64,000 bases of DNA from Plantibacter sp. VKM Ac-2880 (GTDB lineage: Bacteria; Actinomycetota; Actinomycetes; Actinomycetales; Microbacteriaceae): the NCBI RefSeq assembly GCF_015351235.1, contig NZ_JADKSJ010000001.1, forward strand, positions 1,629,668 to 1,693,667. Reading direction: 5' to 3'. The notes below the pieces were generated by a model, which was not told the DNA's origin, ran no database searches, and saw only the letters and a program-made list of their open reading frames with translations. Made by a program: the position numbers and the translations under genes. Of the stretch, positions 9,454 through 18,737 are shown piece by piece; the first letter of the stretch is position 1, and the number at the start of each line of letters is the position of its first letter.

Positions 9454-10437
9454 TTACACCCGCACTCTCGGGTCGAGCGCCGCATAGATCACGTCGGAGA
9501 GCGTTCCGGCGATGAGGACGAGGATGGAGGTGAAGAGGATGGTCCCGGCCGCGGCGTTGATGTCCGAGTTCGAGACGCTGGTGAGCAGGTACTCACCCAT
9601 GCCGTGCCAGCTGAACACGTTCTCGGTCACGCTGGCACCCGTGAGGATGAGCCCGAACGAGTAGGCGAAGAAGGTCGACATCGGGATGAGGGCGACGCGG
9701 ACGCCGTGTCGGATGATCGCCGAGCCACGGGTGCGACCCTTCGACCGGGCGGTGCGGATGTAGTCGGCACTCATCACGTCGAGCATCGCGCTCCGCTGAT
9801 ACCGGGAGTAGGAGGCCACGGCACCGACGGTCAGGGTGATGGTGGGCAGCAGCAGGTGCATGGCCCGGTCGCCGAGCTGGGTCCAGAAGCCGCCTTGGAG
9901 GCCTGCGGTGTACTCGCCCGTGAAGTTGATGACGTTCGTGCCGACCGCCTGGTTGAGCGTCGTCGCGAGGATCATGAGCACGACGCCGATGACGAAGACC
10001 GGCATCGCCAGGATGGTGAACGACGCGTAGGTGATGATCTGGTCGCTCGCCCGGTACTGGCGGACGGCGCCCCAGACGCCGAGCGCGACACCGATGACCG
10101 CACCGAGGACCGTGCCGATGATGAGCAACCGGAGGCTCGTACCGGACCGCTCGAAGATGTCGGCCGTGACCTGTGTGCCTCGCGTGCTCACGCCGAGGGA
10201 GCCGGTGGTCACGAGGTGCGTCACCCAGTCCCAGAGGCGCTCGAGCAGCGGCACCTTGGGATTGACGCCCATCTTGTCGAGCGCGGCGTCGATCGAGGCC
10301 TGGGGGATGGGCGGGTTCTTCCCGAGGAACCGGGCCGAGGGCTGGAGGGTCATGCTGACGAGGACGTAGCCGAGCATGGTGGCGATCGCGGAGAGGAACA
10401 GGTAGTTGACCAACCGCCGTGCAATGAACCCGATCAT
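9454..10437 (-). CDS. Peptide ABC transporter permease, DppB type (second system)
   Basis: A 327-residue membrane subunit and the first gene of the minus-strand part of the system. It begins MIGFIARRLVNYLFLSAIATMLG, a typical OppB opening helix, has a large periplasmic region around residues 45-95, the coupling loop TARSKGRTRGSAIIRHGVR and the end YAALDPRVRV. ATG 10437 has AAGG seven bases upstream and matches the family N-terminus; the frame is open 29 codons further upstream into the divergent control region. Confidence 0.9.
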   Translation of the reverse strand: MIGFIARRLVNYLFLSAIATMLGYVLVSMTLQPSARFLGKNPPIPQASIDAALDKMGVNPKVPLLERLWDWVTHLVTTGSLGVSTRGTQVTADIFERSGTSLRLLIIGTVLGAVIGVALGVWGAVRQYRASDQIITYASFTILAMPVFVIGVVLMILATTLNQAVGTNVINFTGEYTAGLQGGFWTQLGDRAMHLLLPTITLTVGAVASYSRYQRSAMLDVMSADYIRTARSKGRTRGSAIIRHGVRVALIPMSTFFAYSFGLILTGASVTENVFSWHGMGEYLLTSVSNSDINAAAGTILFTSILVLIAGTLSDVIYAALDPRVRV

Positions 10438-10733
10438 GTACCAGCCTTGCGAAGTCGTGGACGGGGACCGCGTCGTCCCGTCAGCTGTGCTCCCCTCGTG
10501 GGGTGGAGACACTGTAACCCCCAAGCGCTGGGAATCAGAAAACGACGCGTGTTCTCAGGAAACGAAACGTATGTTTCCGGCTCGTACCGTCGAGAAATCG
10601 AAACGGTAACAATTCGTGCCCACTTGTGGGGGATCGCCGGAGCGGGTGCAAGATGGTCCACATTGGCCTGCGCGCCTTCCGCTCCGCATCGGTGCGGGCT
10701 CGTGCAGTTACACGTCACGAAAGGTGGATCTCG
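10438..10733. promoter_or_regulatory. Divergent control region of the second peptide transporter
   Basis: These 296 bases separate the minus-strand permease/ATPase genes from the plus-strand binding-protein gene, so they should hold both promoters. The most obvious element is the perfect inverted repeat GAAAC-GTAT-GTTTC at 10564-10577, extendable as GGAAAC-N9-GTTTCC at 10558-10578, followed by another GAAACG at about 10600. The region is AT-richer than its surroundings. A regulator binding here would control both arms; none is encoded nearby. Confidence 0.55.
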
Positions 10734-12458
10734 ATGAGTTCCAGAACACAGGGGTCGCGGCGCCGCGGCGGGATGATCCTCGCCGGCGTCTCGATCGTCG
10801 CCCTCGCATTGACGGCTTGCACCGGCGGCGGTTCAGGCGGAGGCGGATCCTCGGCGAAGCCGGTCGAGCTGTCCGGTACCGGATGGGAGCGCGCGGACGC
10901 CGACCAGATCGCGCAGGGCGGCACGCTCAACCTCGCGGTCGACGCCATCCCGGCGAACTGGAACCTCTCCAACCTCGACTCCGGGACGGTCGACGACCAG
11001 TTCCTGACCAACCTGTACACGCCCTCCTTCGTGAAGATCAAGGAAGACGGCACCTGGGAGGCCAACCCCGACTTCGCGACCTCCGTCGAGTTGAAGACCG
11101 AGGACCCGCAGGTCGTCGAGGTCAAGATCAACCCCGACGCCGTCTGGTCTGACGGTACGGCCATGAGCGTCGACGACTTCGCCGCGACGTGGAAGTCGCT
11201 CAACGGCGTCGAACCCGCATACGCGCCCACCGCGACCAACGTCTGGAAGGACATCGAGTCCGTCACGGCCGGCGACAGCCCGCAGGACGTCCTCATCACG
11301 TTCAAGAACAAGAACGCCGACTGGCCGTCCATCCTCGGCAACATCTGGCCGAAGTGGCTCGGCGCGACGCCCGAGTCCTTCAACACCCTCTGGGCGACCG
11401 GCCCCTACGCTGCCGACGGTTCCACGTACGTCTCCGGCGGTCCGTACATCGTGAGCAAGATCGACCAGACCGGTGCGGTCGTGACCTTCGAGCCCAACCC
11501 GAAGTGGTGGGGCGACAAGCCGAAGCTCGACAACATCATCTTCAAGCAGGTCTCCCGCTCGGGTCTCGCCCAGGCGTTCTCGAACAGCGAGATCGACGTC
11601 TTCAGCATCGGCTCGAACGCCGACAACTACCAGACGGCCCAGAAGCGTAGCGACGCGCAGATCCAGCGGTCGCGCGGCACGAACTACAACCACATCACGC
11701 TGAACGGCACGTCCGAGGTCCTCAGTGACCCCGAGGTCCGTCAGGCCTTCGCGAAGTCGATCAACCGCAAGACCATCGCCGAGTCCCGTCTGGCGGCGAT
11801 CGACGCCCCGACCGACCTGCTGAACAACCTCATCTTCCTCCCCGGCCAGGACGGCTACGAGGACGACGCCTCGAAGGTGCTCGGCTACGACATCGAAGCC
11901 GCCAAGAAGCAGCTCGAGGACGCCGGTTGGACCGAGGGCAGCAACGGGATCCGCGAGAAGGACGGCAAGAAGCTGACCGTCCGCTACGTCATCGACTCCG
12001 ACAACCCGGTCTCGGCCGAGACGTCGCAGCAGGTGCAGGCCCAGGTGAAGGAAGCCGGTTTCGACCTGCAGATCGACACCGTCCCGTCGGACGACTTCTT
12101 CACGAAGTACGTCACCACCGAGACCCGCGACTTCGACGCCGTGAGCTTCGCCTGGCAGGGCACCGCGTTCCCGATCTCCAGCACCGAGTCGATCTTCTAC
12201 CCGGCCGACTCCGGACAGAACTTCCCCGGCGTCACCGACGACTCGCTCGGCGAGCTGTGGGCGAGCGCGAACGCCGAGCTCGACCCGCAGAAGCGTCTCG
12301 AGATCGCGAAGGAGATCGACAAGAAGATCGTGGCCCTCGCGACGACGATCCCGCTGTTCCCCGTGCCGTACACCTACGGCGTCAAGACCGGGCTCGTGAA
12401 CTACGGCCCGACCCAGTTCGAGACCATCGACTGGAAGAACGTGGGCTGGAAGAAGTAG
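10734..12458 (+). CDS. Peptide ABC transporter substrate-binding lipoprotein (second system)
   Basis: A 574-residue family 5 solute-binding lipoprotein, the extracellular receptor of the divergently encoded permeases. The ATG at 10734 follows AAGG and gives a basic N-terminus, a hydrophobic stretch and the lipobox LTAC, then a Gly/Ser linker. Characteristic OppA-like parts are GGTLNLAVDAIPANWN, SGGPYIVSKID and, near the end, TTIPLFPVPYTYG. The adjacent downstream gene is typA; in mycobacteria typA is next to lpqW, another family 5 binding lipoprotein, so this may be the positional counterpart, but here it is clearly linked to a full importer. Substrate unknown. Confidence 0.92.
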   Translation: MSSRTQGSRRRGGMILAGVSIVALALTACTGGGSGGGGSSAKPVELSGTGWERADADQIAQGGTLNLAVDAIPANWNLSNLDSGTVDDQFLTNLYTPSFVKIKEDGTWEANPDFATSVELKTEDPQVVEVKINPDAVWSDGTAMSVDDFAATWKSLNGVEPAYAPTATNVWKDIESVTAGDSPQDVLITFKNKNADWPSILGNIWPKWLGATPESFNTLWATGPYAADGSTYVSGGPYIVSKIDQTGAVVTFEPNPKWWGDKPKLDNIIFKQVSRSGLAQAFSNSEIDVFSIGSNADNYQTAQKRSDAQIQRSRGTNYNHITLNGTSEVLSDPEVRQAFAKSINRKTIAESRLAAIDAPTDLLNNLIFLPGQDGYEDDASKVLGYDIEAAKKQLEDAGWTEGSNGIREKDGKKLTVRYVIDSDNPVSAETSQQVQAQVKEAGFDLQIDTVPSDDFFTKYVTTETRDFDAVSFAWQGTAFPISSTESIFYPADSGQNFPGVTDDSLGELWASANAELDPQKRLEIAKEIDKKIVALATTIPLFPVPYTYGVKTGLVNYGPTQFETIDWKNVGWKK

Positions 12459-12490
12459 ACGACGCGACGGGGCTCACTTGAGCCTTGAAA

Positions 12491-12527
12491 CGACGGGCAT
12501 CGGCGGTCCTTCCGCCGGTGCCCGTCG
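12491..12527 (+). terminator. GC-rich hairpin after the binding-protein gene
   Basis: A 16-bp stem with one G-T pair (12491-12506 against 12512-12527) and a short loop lies 32 bases after the stop. There is no T tract, as is common for actinobacterial terminators. Confidence 0.65.
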
Positions 12528-12557
12528 GCGTTCAGCCCCCGGAGAGGTCGCCTGCGG

Positions 12558-12563
12558 TATGAT
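12558..12563 (+). promoter_or_regulatory. Candidate -10 box for typA
   Basis: TATGAT matches the consensus at five of six positions and lies 57 bases before the typA start. No good -35 hexamer is seen at the usual distance. Confidence 0.4.
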
Positions 12564-12619
12564 GGTCCGTCGGCACCATCGTGCCCGAATCCCATCCACT
12601 TGAAGGAAGCCACCCTTTT

Positions 12620-14527
12620 ATGGCGCTCGCCACTCGTTCCGATCTGCGCAATGTCGCGATCGTGGCCCACGTTGACCACGGCAAGACGACCCTCGTCGAC
12701 GCCATGCTGCGACAGACCAACTCTTTCGCCGAACACGCCCACCTCGAAGAACGCGCCATGGACTCGAATGAGCTCGAGCGCGAAAAGGGCATCACCATCC
12801 TCGCCAAGAACACGGCGATCTCGTACAAGGGCGAACACGCCACCGACGGCCCGATCACGATCAACGTCATCGACACCCCGGGCCACGCCGACTTCGGTGG
12901 TGAGGTCGAGCGCGGCCTCTCCATGGTCGACGGCGTCGTGCTGCTGGTCGACGCCTCGGAGGGTCCCCTCCCGCAGACCCGCTTCGTGCTCCGCAAGGCG
13001 CTCGAGGCCAAGCTGCCCGTCATCCTGCTCGTCAACAAGACCGACCGTCCCGATGCGCGCATCGACGAGGTCGTCGTCGAGAGCCAGGACCTCCTCATCG
13101 GTCTCGCGAGCGACATGGTCGACGACGTCCCCGACCTCGACCTCGACGCCGTCCTCGACGTCCCGGTCGTCTACGCCTCGGGCAAGGCCGGCCGCGCGTC
13201 GTCCAACAAGCCCGCCAACGGCGAACTGCCCGACAGCGAAGACCTCGAGCCCCTGTTCGCGGCGATCCTCGAGCACATCCCGGCTCCGCAGTACGACGAC
13301 GAGCACCCGCTCCAGGCGCACGTCACCAACCTCGACGCCTCGCCGTTCCTCGGCCGCCTCGCGCTCCTGCGCATCTTCAACGGCACGCTGAAGAAGGGCC
13401 AGACGGTGGCCTGGGTGCGCCACGACGGCGACGTCCACAACGTGCGCGTCACCGAGCTCATGATCACGAAGGCCCTCGACCGCTACCCGGCCGAGAGCGC
13501 CGGCCCCGGCGACATCGTCGCCGTCGCCGGTTTCGCCGACATCATGATCGGCGACACCCTGGCCGACCCCGAGGACGTCCGCGCCCTCCCGGCCATCACG
13601 GTCGACGACCCGGCCATCTCGATGACCATCGGGACCAACACCTCGCCGCTCATGGGCAAGGTCAAGGGCCACAAGCTCACCGCACGCATGGTCAAGGACC
13701 GCCTCGACCGCGAGCTCATCGGTAACGTCTCGCTCAAGGTCCTCGACATCGGCCGCCCCGACGCCTGGGAGGTCCAGGGCCGTGGAGAGCTCGCGCTCGC
13801 CATCCTCGTCGAGCAGATGCGTCGCGAGGGCTACGAGCTCACCGTCGGCAAGCCCCAGGTGGTCACCAAGCGCATCGACGGCAAGGTCCACGAGCCGTAC
13901 GAGCACCTGACCATCGACGCACCCGAGGAGCACCTCGGCGCGATCACCCAGCTCCTCGCCGCTCGCAAGGGCCGCATGGAGAACATGGCGAACCACGGCA
14001 CCGGCTGGGTCCGCATGGAGTTCATCGTCCCGTCGCGCGGCCTCATCGGCTTCCGCTCCGAGTTCCTCACCGCCACGCGCGGTACGGGTATCGCCAACGC
14101 GTTGGCACACGGGTACGGCGAGTGGGCCGGTGCGATCACGACGCGCAACAACGGCTCGATCGTCGCCGACCGCTCCGGTGTGGTCACGCCGTTCGCGATC
14201 ATCGCGCTGCAGGAGCGCATGTCGTTCTTCGTCCAGCCGACCGAAGAGGTCTACGAGGGCATGGTCATCGGCGAGAACTCGCGCAACGACGACATGGACG
14301 TGAACATCACCAAGGAGAAGAAGCTGACCAACATGCGTCAGTCCTCCGCGGACAACTTCGAGTCGATGACGCCGCCGCGCGTCCTCACGCTCGAGGAGAG
14401 CCTCGAGTTCGCCCGCGAGGACGAGTGCGTCGAGGTCACGCCCGAGCACGTGCGCATCCGCAAGGTCGAGCTCGACGCTCAGGCGCGCCAGCGCAGCTAC
14501 TCGCGGCTCAAGAAGCAGTCCGAGTAA
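12620..14527 (+). CDS. typA: Translational GTPase TypA/BipA
   Basis: A 635-residue ribosome-associated GTPase of the EF-G/LepA class; BipA proteins assist ribosome assembly and stress adaptation. The G motifs are plain: AHVDHGKTT at residues 16-24, a switch I segment with EREKGITI, DTPGHADF and NKTD. EF-G-like domains II, III and V and the BipA-specific C-terminal domain follow (SRGLIGFRSEFLTATRG, then NMRQSSADN). Length is normal. The start ATG 12620 gives the family N-terminus (MALATRSDLRNVAIVAHVDHG); AAGGAAG lies about 10 bases upstream. Confidence 0.97.
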   Translation: MALATRSDLRNVAIVAHVDHGKTTLVDAMLRQTNSFAEHAHLEERAMDSNELEREKGITILAKNTAISYKGEHATDGPITINVIDTPGHADFGGEVERGLSMVDGVVLLVDASEGPLPQTRFVLRKALEAKLPVILLVNKTDRPDARIDEVVVESQDLLIGLASDMVDDVPDLDLDAVLDVPVVYASGKAGRASSNKPANGELPDSEDLEPLFAAILEHIPAPQYDDEHPLQAHVTNLDASPFLGRLALLRIFNGTLKKGQTVAWVRHDGDVHNVRVTELMITKALDRYPAESAGPGDIVAVAGFADIMIGDTLADPEDVRALPAITVDDPAISMTIGTNTSPLMGKVKGHKLTARMVKDRLDRELIGNVSLKVLDIGRPDAWEVQGRGELALAILVEQMRREGYELTVGKPQVVTKRIDGKVHEPYEHLTIDAPEEHLGAITQLLAARKGRMENMANHGTGWVRMEFIVPSRGLIGFRSEFLTATRGTGIANALAHGYGEWAGAITTRNNGSIVADRSGVVTPFAIIALQERMSFFVQPTEEVYEGMVIGENSRNDDMDVNITKEKKLTNMRQSSADNFESMTPPRVLTLEESLEFAREDECVEVTPEHVRIRKVELDAQARQRSYSRLKKQSE

Positions 14528-14543
14528 GCAGCACCGTTCCACC

Positions 14544-14581
14544 GCCGACGCCCGGTCCTCCCAGGAAGACCGGGCGTCGGC
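14544..14581 (+). terminator. Terminator hairpin after typA
   Basis: A perfect 14-bp stem (14544-14557 against 14568-14581) with a 10-base loop begins 17 bases after the typA stop. T-poor tail. Confidence 0.75.
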
Positions 14582-14585
14582 TCGT

Positions 14586-14591
14586 TAAGCT
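14586..14591 (+). promoter_or_regulatory. Candidate -10 box, leaderless type
   Basis: TAAGCT ends six bases before the ATG of the small lipoprotein, placing the transcript start at or next to the start codon. No Shine-Dalgarno is visible. Confidence 0.5.
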
Positions 14592-14597
14592 GATGGC

Positions 14598-15029
14598 ATG
14601 CGCCGACCCGCCTCCCTCGCCCTGCTGGCCGCCCTCGTCCTCGCTCCCACGCTCACCGGGTGCAGCGTCATCGAATCGACGGTGAAGGACTCGGTCGAGC
14701 AGGGCATCCGGGACGCGACGGGTGGAGACGTCGACGTCAACCTCGACGAGGGACTGCCCGAGGGGTATCCGACGGACGCCGTCCCGGTCGTGGAGGGCAC
14801 AGTCAACGGCGGACGCGGCACTGTTGACGGCAAGGACACCTTCGTCGTCACGGTCCAGGCGAGCGACGCCGCGACGGCCGCGAAGGACGCCCTCGTCGCG
14901 GCCGGCTTCACGATCGACGGGGAGATCGCGAACGGCGACGGTTCGATCGTGACGCTGTCGACGACGGCTTACGACGTGAAGCTCGTGGCCTCGGCCGACA
15001 GCATCCTCTACACGGTGACGGTCAAGTAG
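14598..15029 (+). CDS. Small secreted lipoprotein of unknown function
   Basis: A 143-residue protein with a short basic start, a hydrophobic segment and the lipobox LTGC, so it should be a surface-anchored lipoprotein. The mature part is acidic, with repeated patterns such as DSVEQGIRDATGGDVDVNLDEGLPEGYPTDAVPVVEG, where the stretch EGLPEGYPTDAVP resembles short actinobacterial lipoproteins of unknown role. The C-terminal half alternates beta-like segments (FVVTVQASD, SIVTLSTTAYDVKLVAS). It is transcribed alone between typA and the convergent iron-uptake genes. I do not recognise a defined domain. Confidence 0.72.
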   Translation: MRRPASLALLAALVLAPTLTGCSVIESTVKDSVEQGIRDATGGDVDVNLDEGLPEGYPTDAVPVVEGTVNGGRGTVDGKDTFVVTVQASDAATAAKDALVAAGFTIDGEIANGDGSIVTLSTTAYDVKLVASADSILYTVTVK

Positions 15030-15047
15030 CCGTCGACCGGCCGGAGA

Positions 15048-16379
15048 CTACGCGAAGAGCGTCTCGCCGACCCAGCCGTCGGTGCTCGCGCCCGGGGGTA
15101 CGGCGAAGATCGCGGAACCGACGTGCTTGATGTACTCGTTCAATGCGTCCGTCGCGAGCGCGCGCTGCACGTCGATGAACTGCTGCGGTGAGCGCTGGTA
15201 CGACATGAAGAACAGCCCGGCGTTCAAGCGGCCGAGGTCGTCGTTGCCGTCGACGAAGTTGTACCCGCGCCGCAGGAGCTTCGTGCCCTTGAGGTGGGTG
15301 GGGTGTGCCAGACGCACGTGGGAGTGCTTGTCGATGAGGGGCTGGTCCGTCGCGCCGACCGCTGTGAAGTCGGGTTCCGTGAACTCCTTGCCGCCTGACA
15401 GCGGTGCACCCTCGCCCTTGCTCCGGCCGATGACGCGCTCCTGCTCCTGGAGCTGCGCGCGGTCCCAGGTCTCGATGATCATGCGGATCTTGCGGACCAC
15501 GAGGTAGGAACCGCCGCTCAGCCAACTGGCGGTGTCGCCGTCCTGCACCCACACCTGCGCTTCGACCGTCTTCGTCTCCTCGGACTTCACGTTCGCGGTG
15601 CCGTCCTTGAAACCGAACAGGTTGCGCGGGGTGACCTGGCTCGTGGAGGTGGAGGACGTCCGACCGAAACCGAGCTGCGACCAGCGGATGGAGGCGCGTC
15701 CGAACGCGATGCGGCTCAGGTTGCGGATCGCGTGGACGGCGATCTGCGGGTCGTCGGCGCACGCCTGGATGCAGAGGTCGCCGCCGGTGAGACCGGCCTG
15801 CAGGTTGTCGCCCGTGAACCGGGGCAGCTTCTGCAGCTCGGGTGGACGACGGTCGGCGATGCCGAAGCGGTCGGTGCCGTCGTCGGCGCTGAAGAGCGTG
15901 GGACCGAACCCGAAGGTGATCGTGAGCCCGCTGGCGGGGAGCCCGAGCGCTTCTCCGGTGTCGACCGGGGGAGCGAGTGGGGAACCGTCGACGGCGCCAC
16001 CCGCTGCGACCTCCTGCCCCTGCGTCATCCGTGCGGCCGCGACACTCCAGTCCTGGAGGAGCTCGATGAGCTCCTCCCTGGTGGTGCCTGCCGACACGTC
16101 GTAGGCGGCGAAGTGCAGCCGGTCCTGAGCCGGCGTCGTGATCCCGCTCTGGTGCGCTCCGGCGAACGGGTACACCGTGGTGACGCCCGCGCTGCTCGCC
16201 GAGGCCGTCGCGGCCGCGGTGATCGCGGCCGTCGCACCCGCACCTGCCGCGAGGCCGGCGGCCCCGGCTCCGGCCAGGCCGAAGAGCGCCCGACGCGAGA
16301 GACCCCGCGGTGGGGTGTCGTCCGTCGGGGAGGACGGCGCCTCGGGTTCAGGATTGGTGGGGGGAGTCTGCTCGGTCAT
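15048..16379 (-). CDS. efeB: Tat-exported DyP-type heme peroxidase EfeB
   Basis: A 443-residue exported heme peroxidase that works with EfeU and EfeO in ferrous iron uptake. The N-terminus carries a Tat signal (LSRRALFG at residues 27-34 followed by a long Ala/Gly hydrophobic stretch). DyP hallmarks are GFKDG at 256-260 with the catalytic Asp259, the likely proximal heme His in SHVRLAHP (residue 354) and the arginine-rich RRGYNFVDG around 370-378. It is the last gene of the efeUOB set, 110 bases after efeO with a hairpin in the gap. Start ATG 16379 is preceded by GAGG. Length is normal for the family. Confidence 0.95.
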   Translation of the reverse strand: MTEQTPPTNPEPEAPSSPTDDTPPRGLSRRALFGLAGAGAAGLAAGAGATAAITAAATASASSAGVTTVYPFAGAHQSGITTPAQDRLHFAAYDVSAGTTREELIELLQDWSVAAARMTQGQEVAAGGAVDGSPLAPPVDTGEALGLPASGLTITFGFGPTLFSADDGTDRFGIADRRPPELQKLPRFTGDNLQAGLTGGDLCIQACADDPQIAVHAIRNLSRIAFGRASIRWSQLGFGRTSSTSTSQVTPRNLFGFKDGTANVKSEETKTVEAQVWVQDGDTASWLSGGSYLVVRKIRMIIETWDRAQLQEQERVIGRSKGEGAPLSGGKEFTEPDFTAVGATDQPLIDKHSHVRLAHPTHLKGTKLLRRGYNFVDGNDDLGRLNAGLFFMSYQRSPQQFIDVQRALATDALNEYIKHVGSAIFAVPPGASTDGWVGETLFA

Positions 16380-16417
16380 CGGACCTCATGCTATTCAGGG
16401 GTGGCTGGAAGACCGCG

Positions 16418-16456
16418 GGGCCGGAACCCCCAGAATGCTCTGAGTCGTTCCGGCCC
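16418..16456 (-). promoter_or_regulatory. Hairpin in the efeO-efeB gap
   Basis: A perfect 10-bp stem (16418-16427 and 16447-16456) encloses a 19-base loop. It may attenuate read-through into efeB or stabilise the efeO mRNA end. Confidence 0.45.
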
Positions 16457-16489
16457 GGTGTGCCGCGACGGCGGCGGACCCGGTGGGGT

Positions 16490-17701
16490 CTACTCGGCGA
16501 CGCCGAGCACGGTGTGGGTGAGCTGCGAGAGCGGCTCGGCGAGGGCGTTGACCTGGTCCGACAGCTCCTTGCGCTGTTCCTCGGTGACCGTGTCGTAGCT
16601 GACGAAGCCGCTGTCGAGGCTGCCGTACTTGGCGAGCAGGTCCTGCAGTGCCGTGAACTCCGTGTCGATCTTGCCCACGAGCTTCGTGCCCGCGTCGCCC
16701 TTGCTGGCGGCGATGTCCTTCACGTTGCCGAAAGCCACCTCGGCGCCCTGCACGTTCGCGGCGAAGTCGTAGAGGTCGGTGTGCGACCACCAGTCCTCCT
16801 CACCGGAGATCTTGCCGACGGCGACCTCGTCGAGGAGGCCGATGGCGCCGTTCGAGATGTCGCCGAGACTCACCGTGAAGTCCTTCTCGGAGACGAGGTC
16901 GAAGAGCTGCTGGACGTCGTCGACGAGTCCGGTGGCGAACTGCTGACGCTGCTCCGGCGTGGACGCGGTCCAGTCCATGAGGGCGCTCGTTCCGTCGGAG
17001 TTGAGGGCGTCGGCTGCCGGCGGCCAGAGGTCCTTCTCGATGCGGTGGAAGCCGGTCCAGTCGAGACCCTCCGCGACGGCGTCGACCTCGCGGTAGTCGA
17101 TCTTCGGGTCGAGGTCGCCGAAGGCTTCGGCGGTCGGCTCGATGCGCTCGTAGGAGACGCGGGTCGAGGCGAAGAGTGCGCGGGCGGTCTCGTCGTCGCC
17201 AGCGGCGTAGGCGTCGGTGAACGCCTTGACCTGCGGCACGAGCTCGGCGACCTGCGACTTGATGTAGGCGACGTAGTTCGTCACGGCCTGGTCGGTGAGT
17301 TCCTGCTCGTCCTTCGACACGGCGGCGTTCTCACCGCTGACGGTGAACTCGGCGAGGCCGACGGGAGCGCCGACGAGCTGGAACTTGCAGGCCGTGTAAT
17401 ACGTGCCCGGGTTCAGCTGCGCCACGTACGAGACGGTCTGCCCGGGGGTGACGTTCTCCTTCTCGCCGACGATGCGGAGCTTGTCGGAGGCGAGGATCTC
17501 GAACTCGTTGACGTCGGTGCCGTTGTTCGTGATCGAGAACGTCACGGCGCCGGCCGTTGCCTTGGCGACGGACACGGAGCACGAGTCGTCCGTGATGTCG
17601 ACGGTGAGCGCGTCGGTGCCCGTGTTGTTCGGGACGCAGCCCGTGAGCGCGAGGGCGAGGACGCCCGCGCCTGCGAGGCCGGTCATGATGCGGTGCTGCA
17701 T
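16490..17701 (-). CDS. efeO: Iron-uptake lipoprotein EfeO (cupredoxin plus M75)
   Basis: A 403-residue extracellular lipoprotein thought to bind iron and deliver it to EfeU. The start has AGGAG five bases upstream; the signal peptide ends in the lipobox LTGC. An N-terminal cupredoxin-like domain (residues about 30-125, including TFSITNNGTDVNEFEI and PGTYYTACKF) precedes an imelysin/M75-like helical domain (from about residue 140) with the HxxE motif in FHRIEKDLWP. It lies between efeU and efeB in the same orientation. Both domains are intact. Confidence 0.94.
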   Translation of the reverse strand: MQHRIMTGLAGAGVLALALTGCVPNNTGTDALTVDITDDSCSVSVAKATAGAVTFSITNNGTDVNEFEILASDKLRIVGEKENVTPGQTVSYVAQLNPGTYYTACKFQLVGAPVGLAEFTVSGENAAVSKDEQELTDQAVTNYVAYIKSQVAELVPQVKAFTDAYAAGDDETARALFASTRVSYERIEPTAEAFGDLDPKIDYREVDAVAEGLDWTGFHRIEKDLWPPAADALNSDGTSALMDWTASTPEQRQQFATGLVDDVQQLFDLVSEKDFTVSLGDISNGAIGLLDEVAVGKISGEEDWWSHTDLYDFAANVQGAEVAFGNVKDIAASKGDAGTKLVGKIDTEFTALQDLLAKYGSLDSGFVSYDTVTEEQRKELSDQVNALAEPLSQLTHTVLGVAE

Positions 17702-17758
17702 GGAGACTCCTGTCGGAAGGTACTGGTGCTGTGCTGTGTGAACGTGGGCCCGGCCGCG

Positions 17759-18607
17759 TCAGCCGCTCGTCGCGACGCGGTTCGTGACCGCTGTCGGGCG
17801 ACGACGCCCGAGCCCTGAGACCCGGACGAAGCAGATGAGCGTGACGACCAGGTACAGCAGCCACGCGATGAACTGCGCCCAGGTCGGGGCGGGGGTGAAG
17901 TTGAAGAGGCCGCCGAGGACGGTGCCGTACCAGCTGGTGGGCGGGACGACGGCGCTGAGGTTGAAGGCGGCCTGGCCCCAGCCGGGGATGACACCGGCCT
18001 CCTGGAGGTCGCCGACCCCGTAGGCCAGGACGCCTGCGGCGACGACCACGAGGAGCAGACCGGTCCAGGTGAAGAAGGTGCCGAGGTTGATCCGGACGAA
18101 GCCGCGGTAGATGAGGTAGGCGACGACGACGGCGGTGAGGATGCCGAGAAGGGCCCCGATGGATCCGACGACGGCGTTCTCACCGGAGTTGACGCTGGCC
18201 CAGATGAAGAGCGCGGTCTCGATCCCCTCGCGTCCCACGCTGATGAAGCCCAGCACGACGATGCCGACGGCGGAACCGGCGACGGCCGCGTCGAGTCGGG
18301 ACTCGAGGTCGTGCTTCAGCTCTCGGGCGTTGCGGCCCATCCAGAAGATCATCCAGGTGACGAGACCGACGGCCAGGATGGAGAGGCCGCCACCGAGGAT
18401 CTCCTGCGCCTGGAAGCTCAACCCGTAGGGCCCCCAGGTGAGGATCGCGCCGACGCCGAGCGAGACGACGATCGCCACGGCGACGCCGAGCCAGAGCCGG
18501 AGGAGGACGTCGCGCCGGCCGAGCTTGTTCAGGTAGGCGACGAGGATGCCGACGATGAGGCCGGCTTCGAGGCCTTCGCGGAGGCCGATGAGATAGTTCG
18601 CGAGCAC
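17759..18607 (-). CDS. efeU: Iron permease EfeU (FTR1 family)
   Basis: A 282-residue polytopic membrane protein of the Ftr1/EfeU family that carries oxidised iron across the membrane. Two REGxE motifs, expected iron ligands, are at residues 10-14 (REGLE) and 126-130 (REGIE), each in a transmembrane segment; about seven transmembrane helices are visible. The start is a GTG with no clear Shine-Dalgarno. It is the first gene of efeUOB; a DtxR/IdeR-type operator lies 131 bases upstream, which suggests iron repression. Confidence 0.93.
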   Translation of the reverse strand: MLANYLIGLREGLEAGLIVGILVAYLNKLGRRDVLLRLWLGVAVAIVVSLGVGAILTWGPYGLSFQAQEILGGGLSILAVGLVTWMIFWMGRNARELKHDLESRLDAAVAGSAVGIVVLGFISVGREGIETALFIWASVNSGENAVVGSIGALLGILTAVVVAYLIYRGFVRINLGTFFTWTGLLLVVVAAGVLAYGVGDLQEAGVIPGWGQAAFNLSAVVPPTSWYGTVLGGLFNFTPAPTWAQFIAWLLYLVVTLICFVRVSGLGRRRPTAVTNRVATSG

Positions 18608-18737
18608 GTGACCGGACTTTCGGGCGTCGAGCAGGCGGTCGCCCGGGGGAGGCCGTCGTTGCTGGGGTGGGAGGCATCCGAGGGCGCGCCGGGCGAGGAC
18701 CGTGGTCCGGGCGGGGCGCTGCGACTTCGGAACGCGG

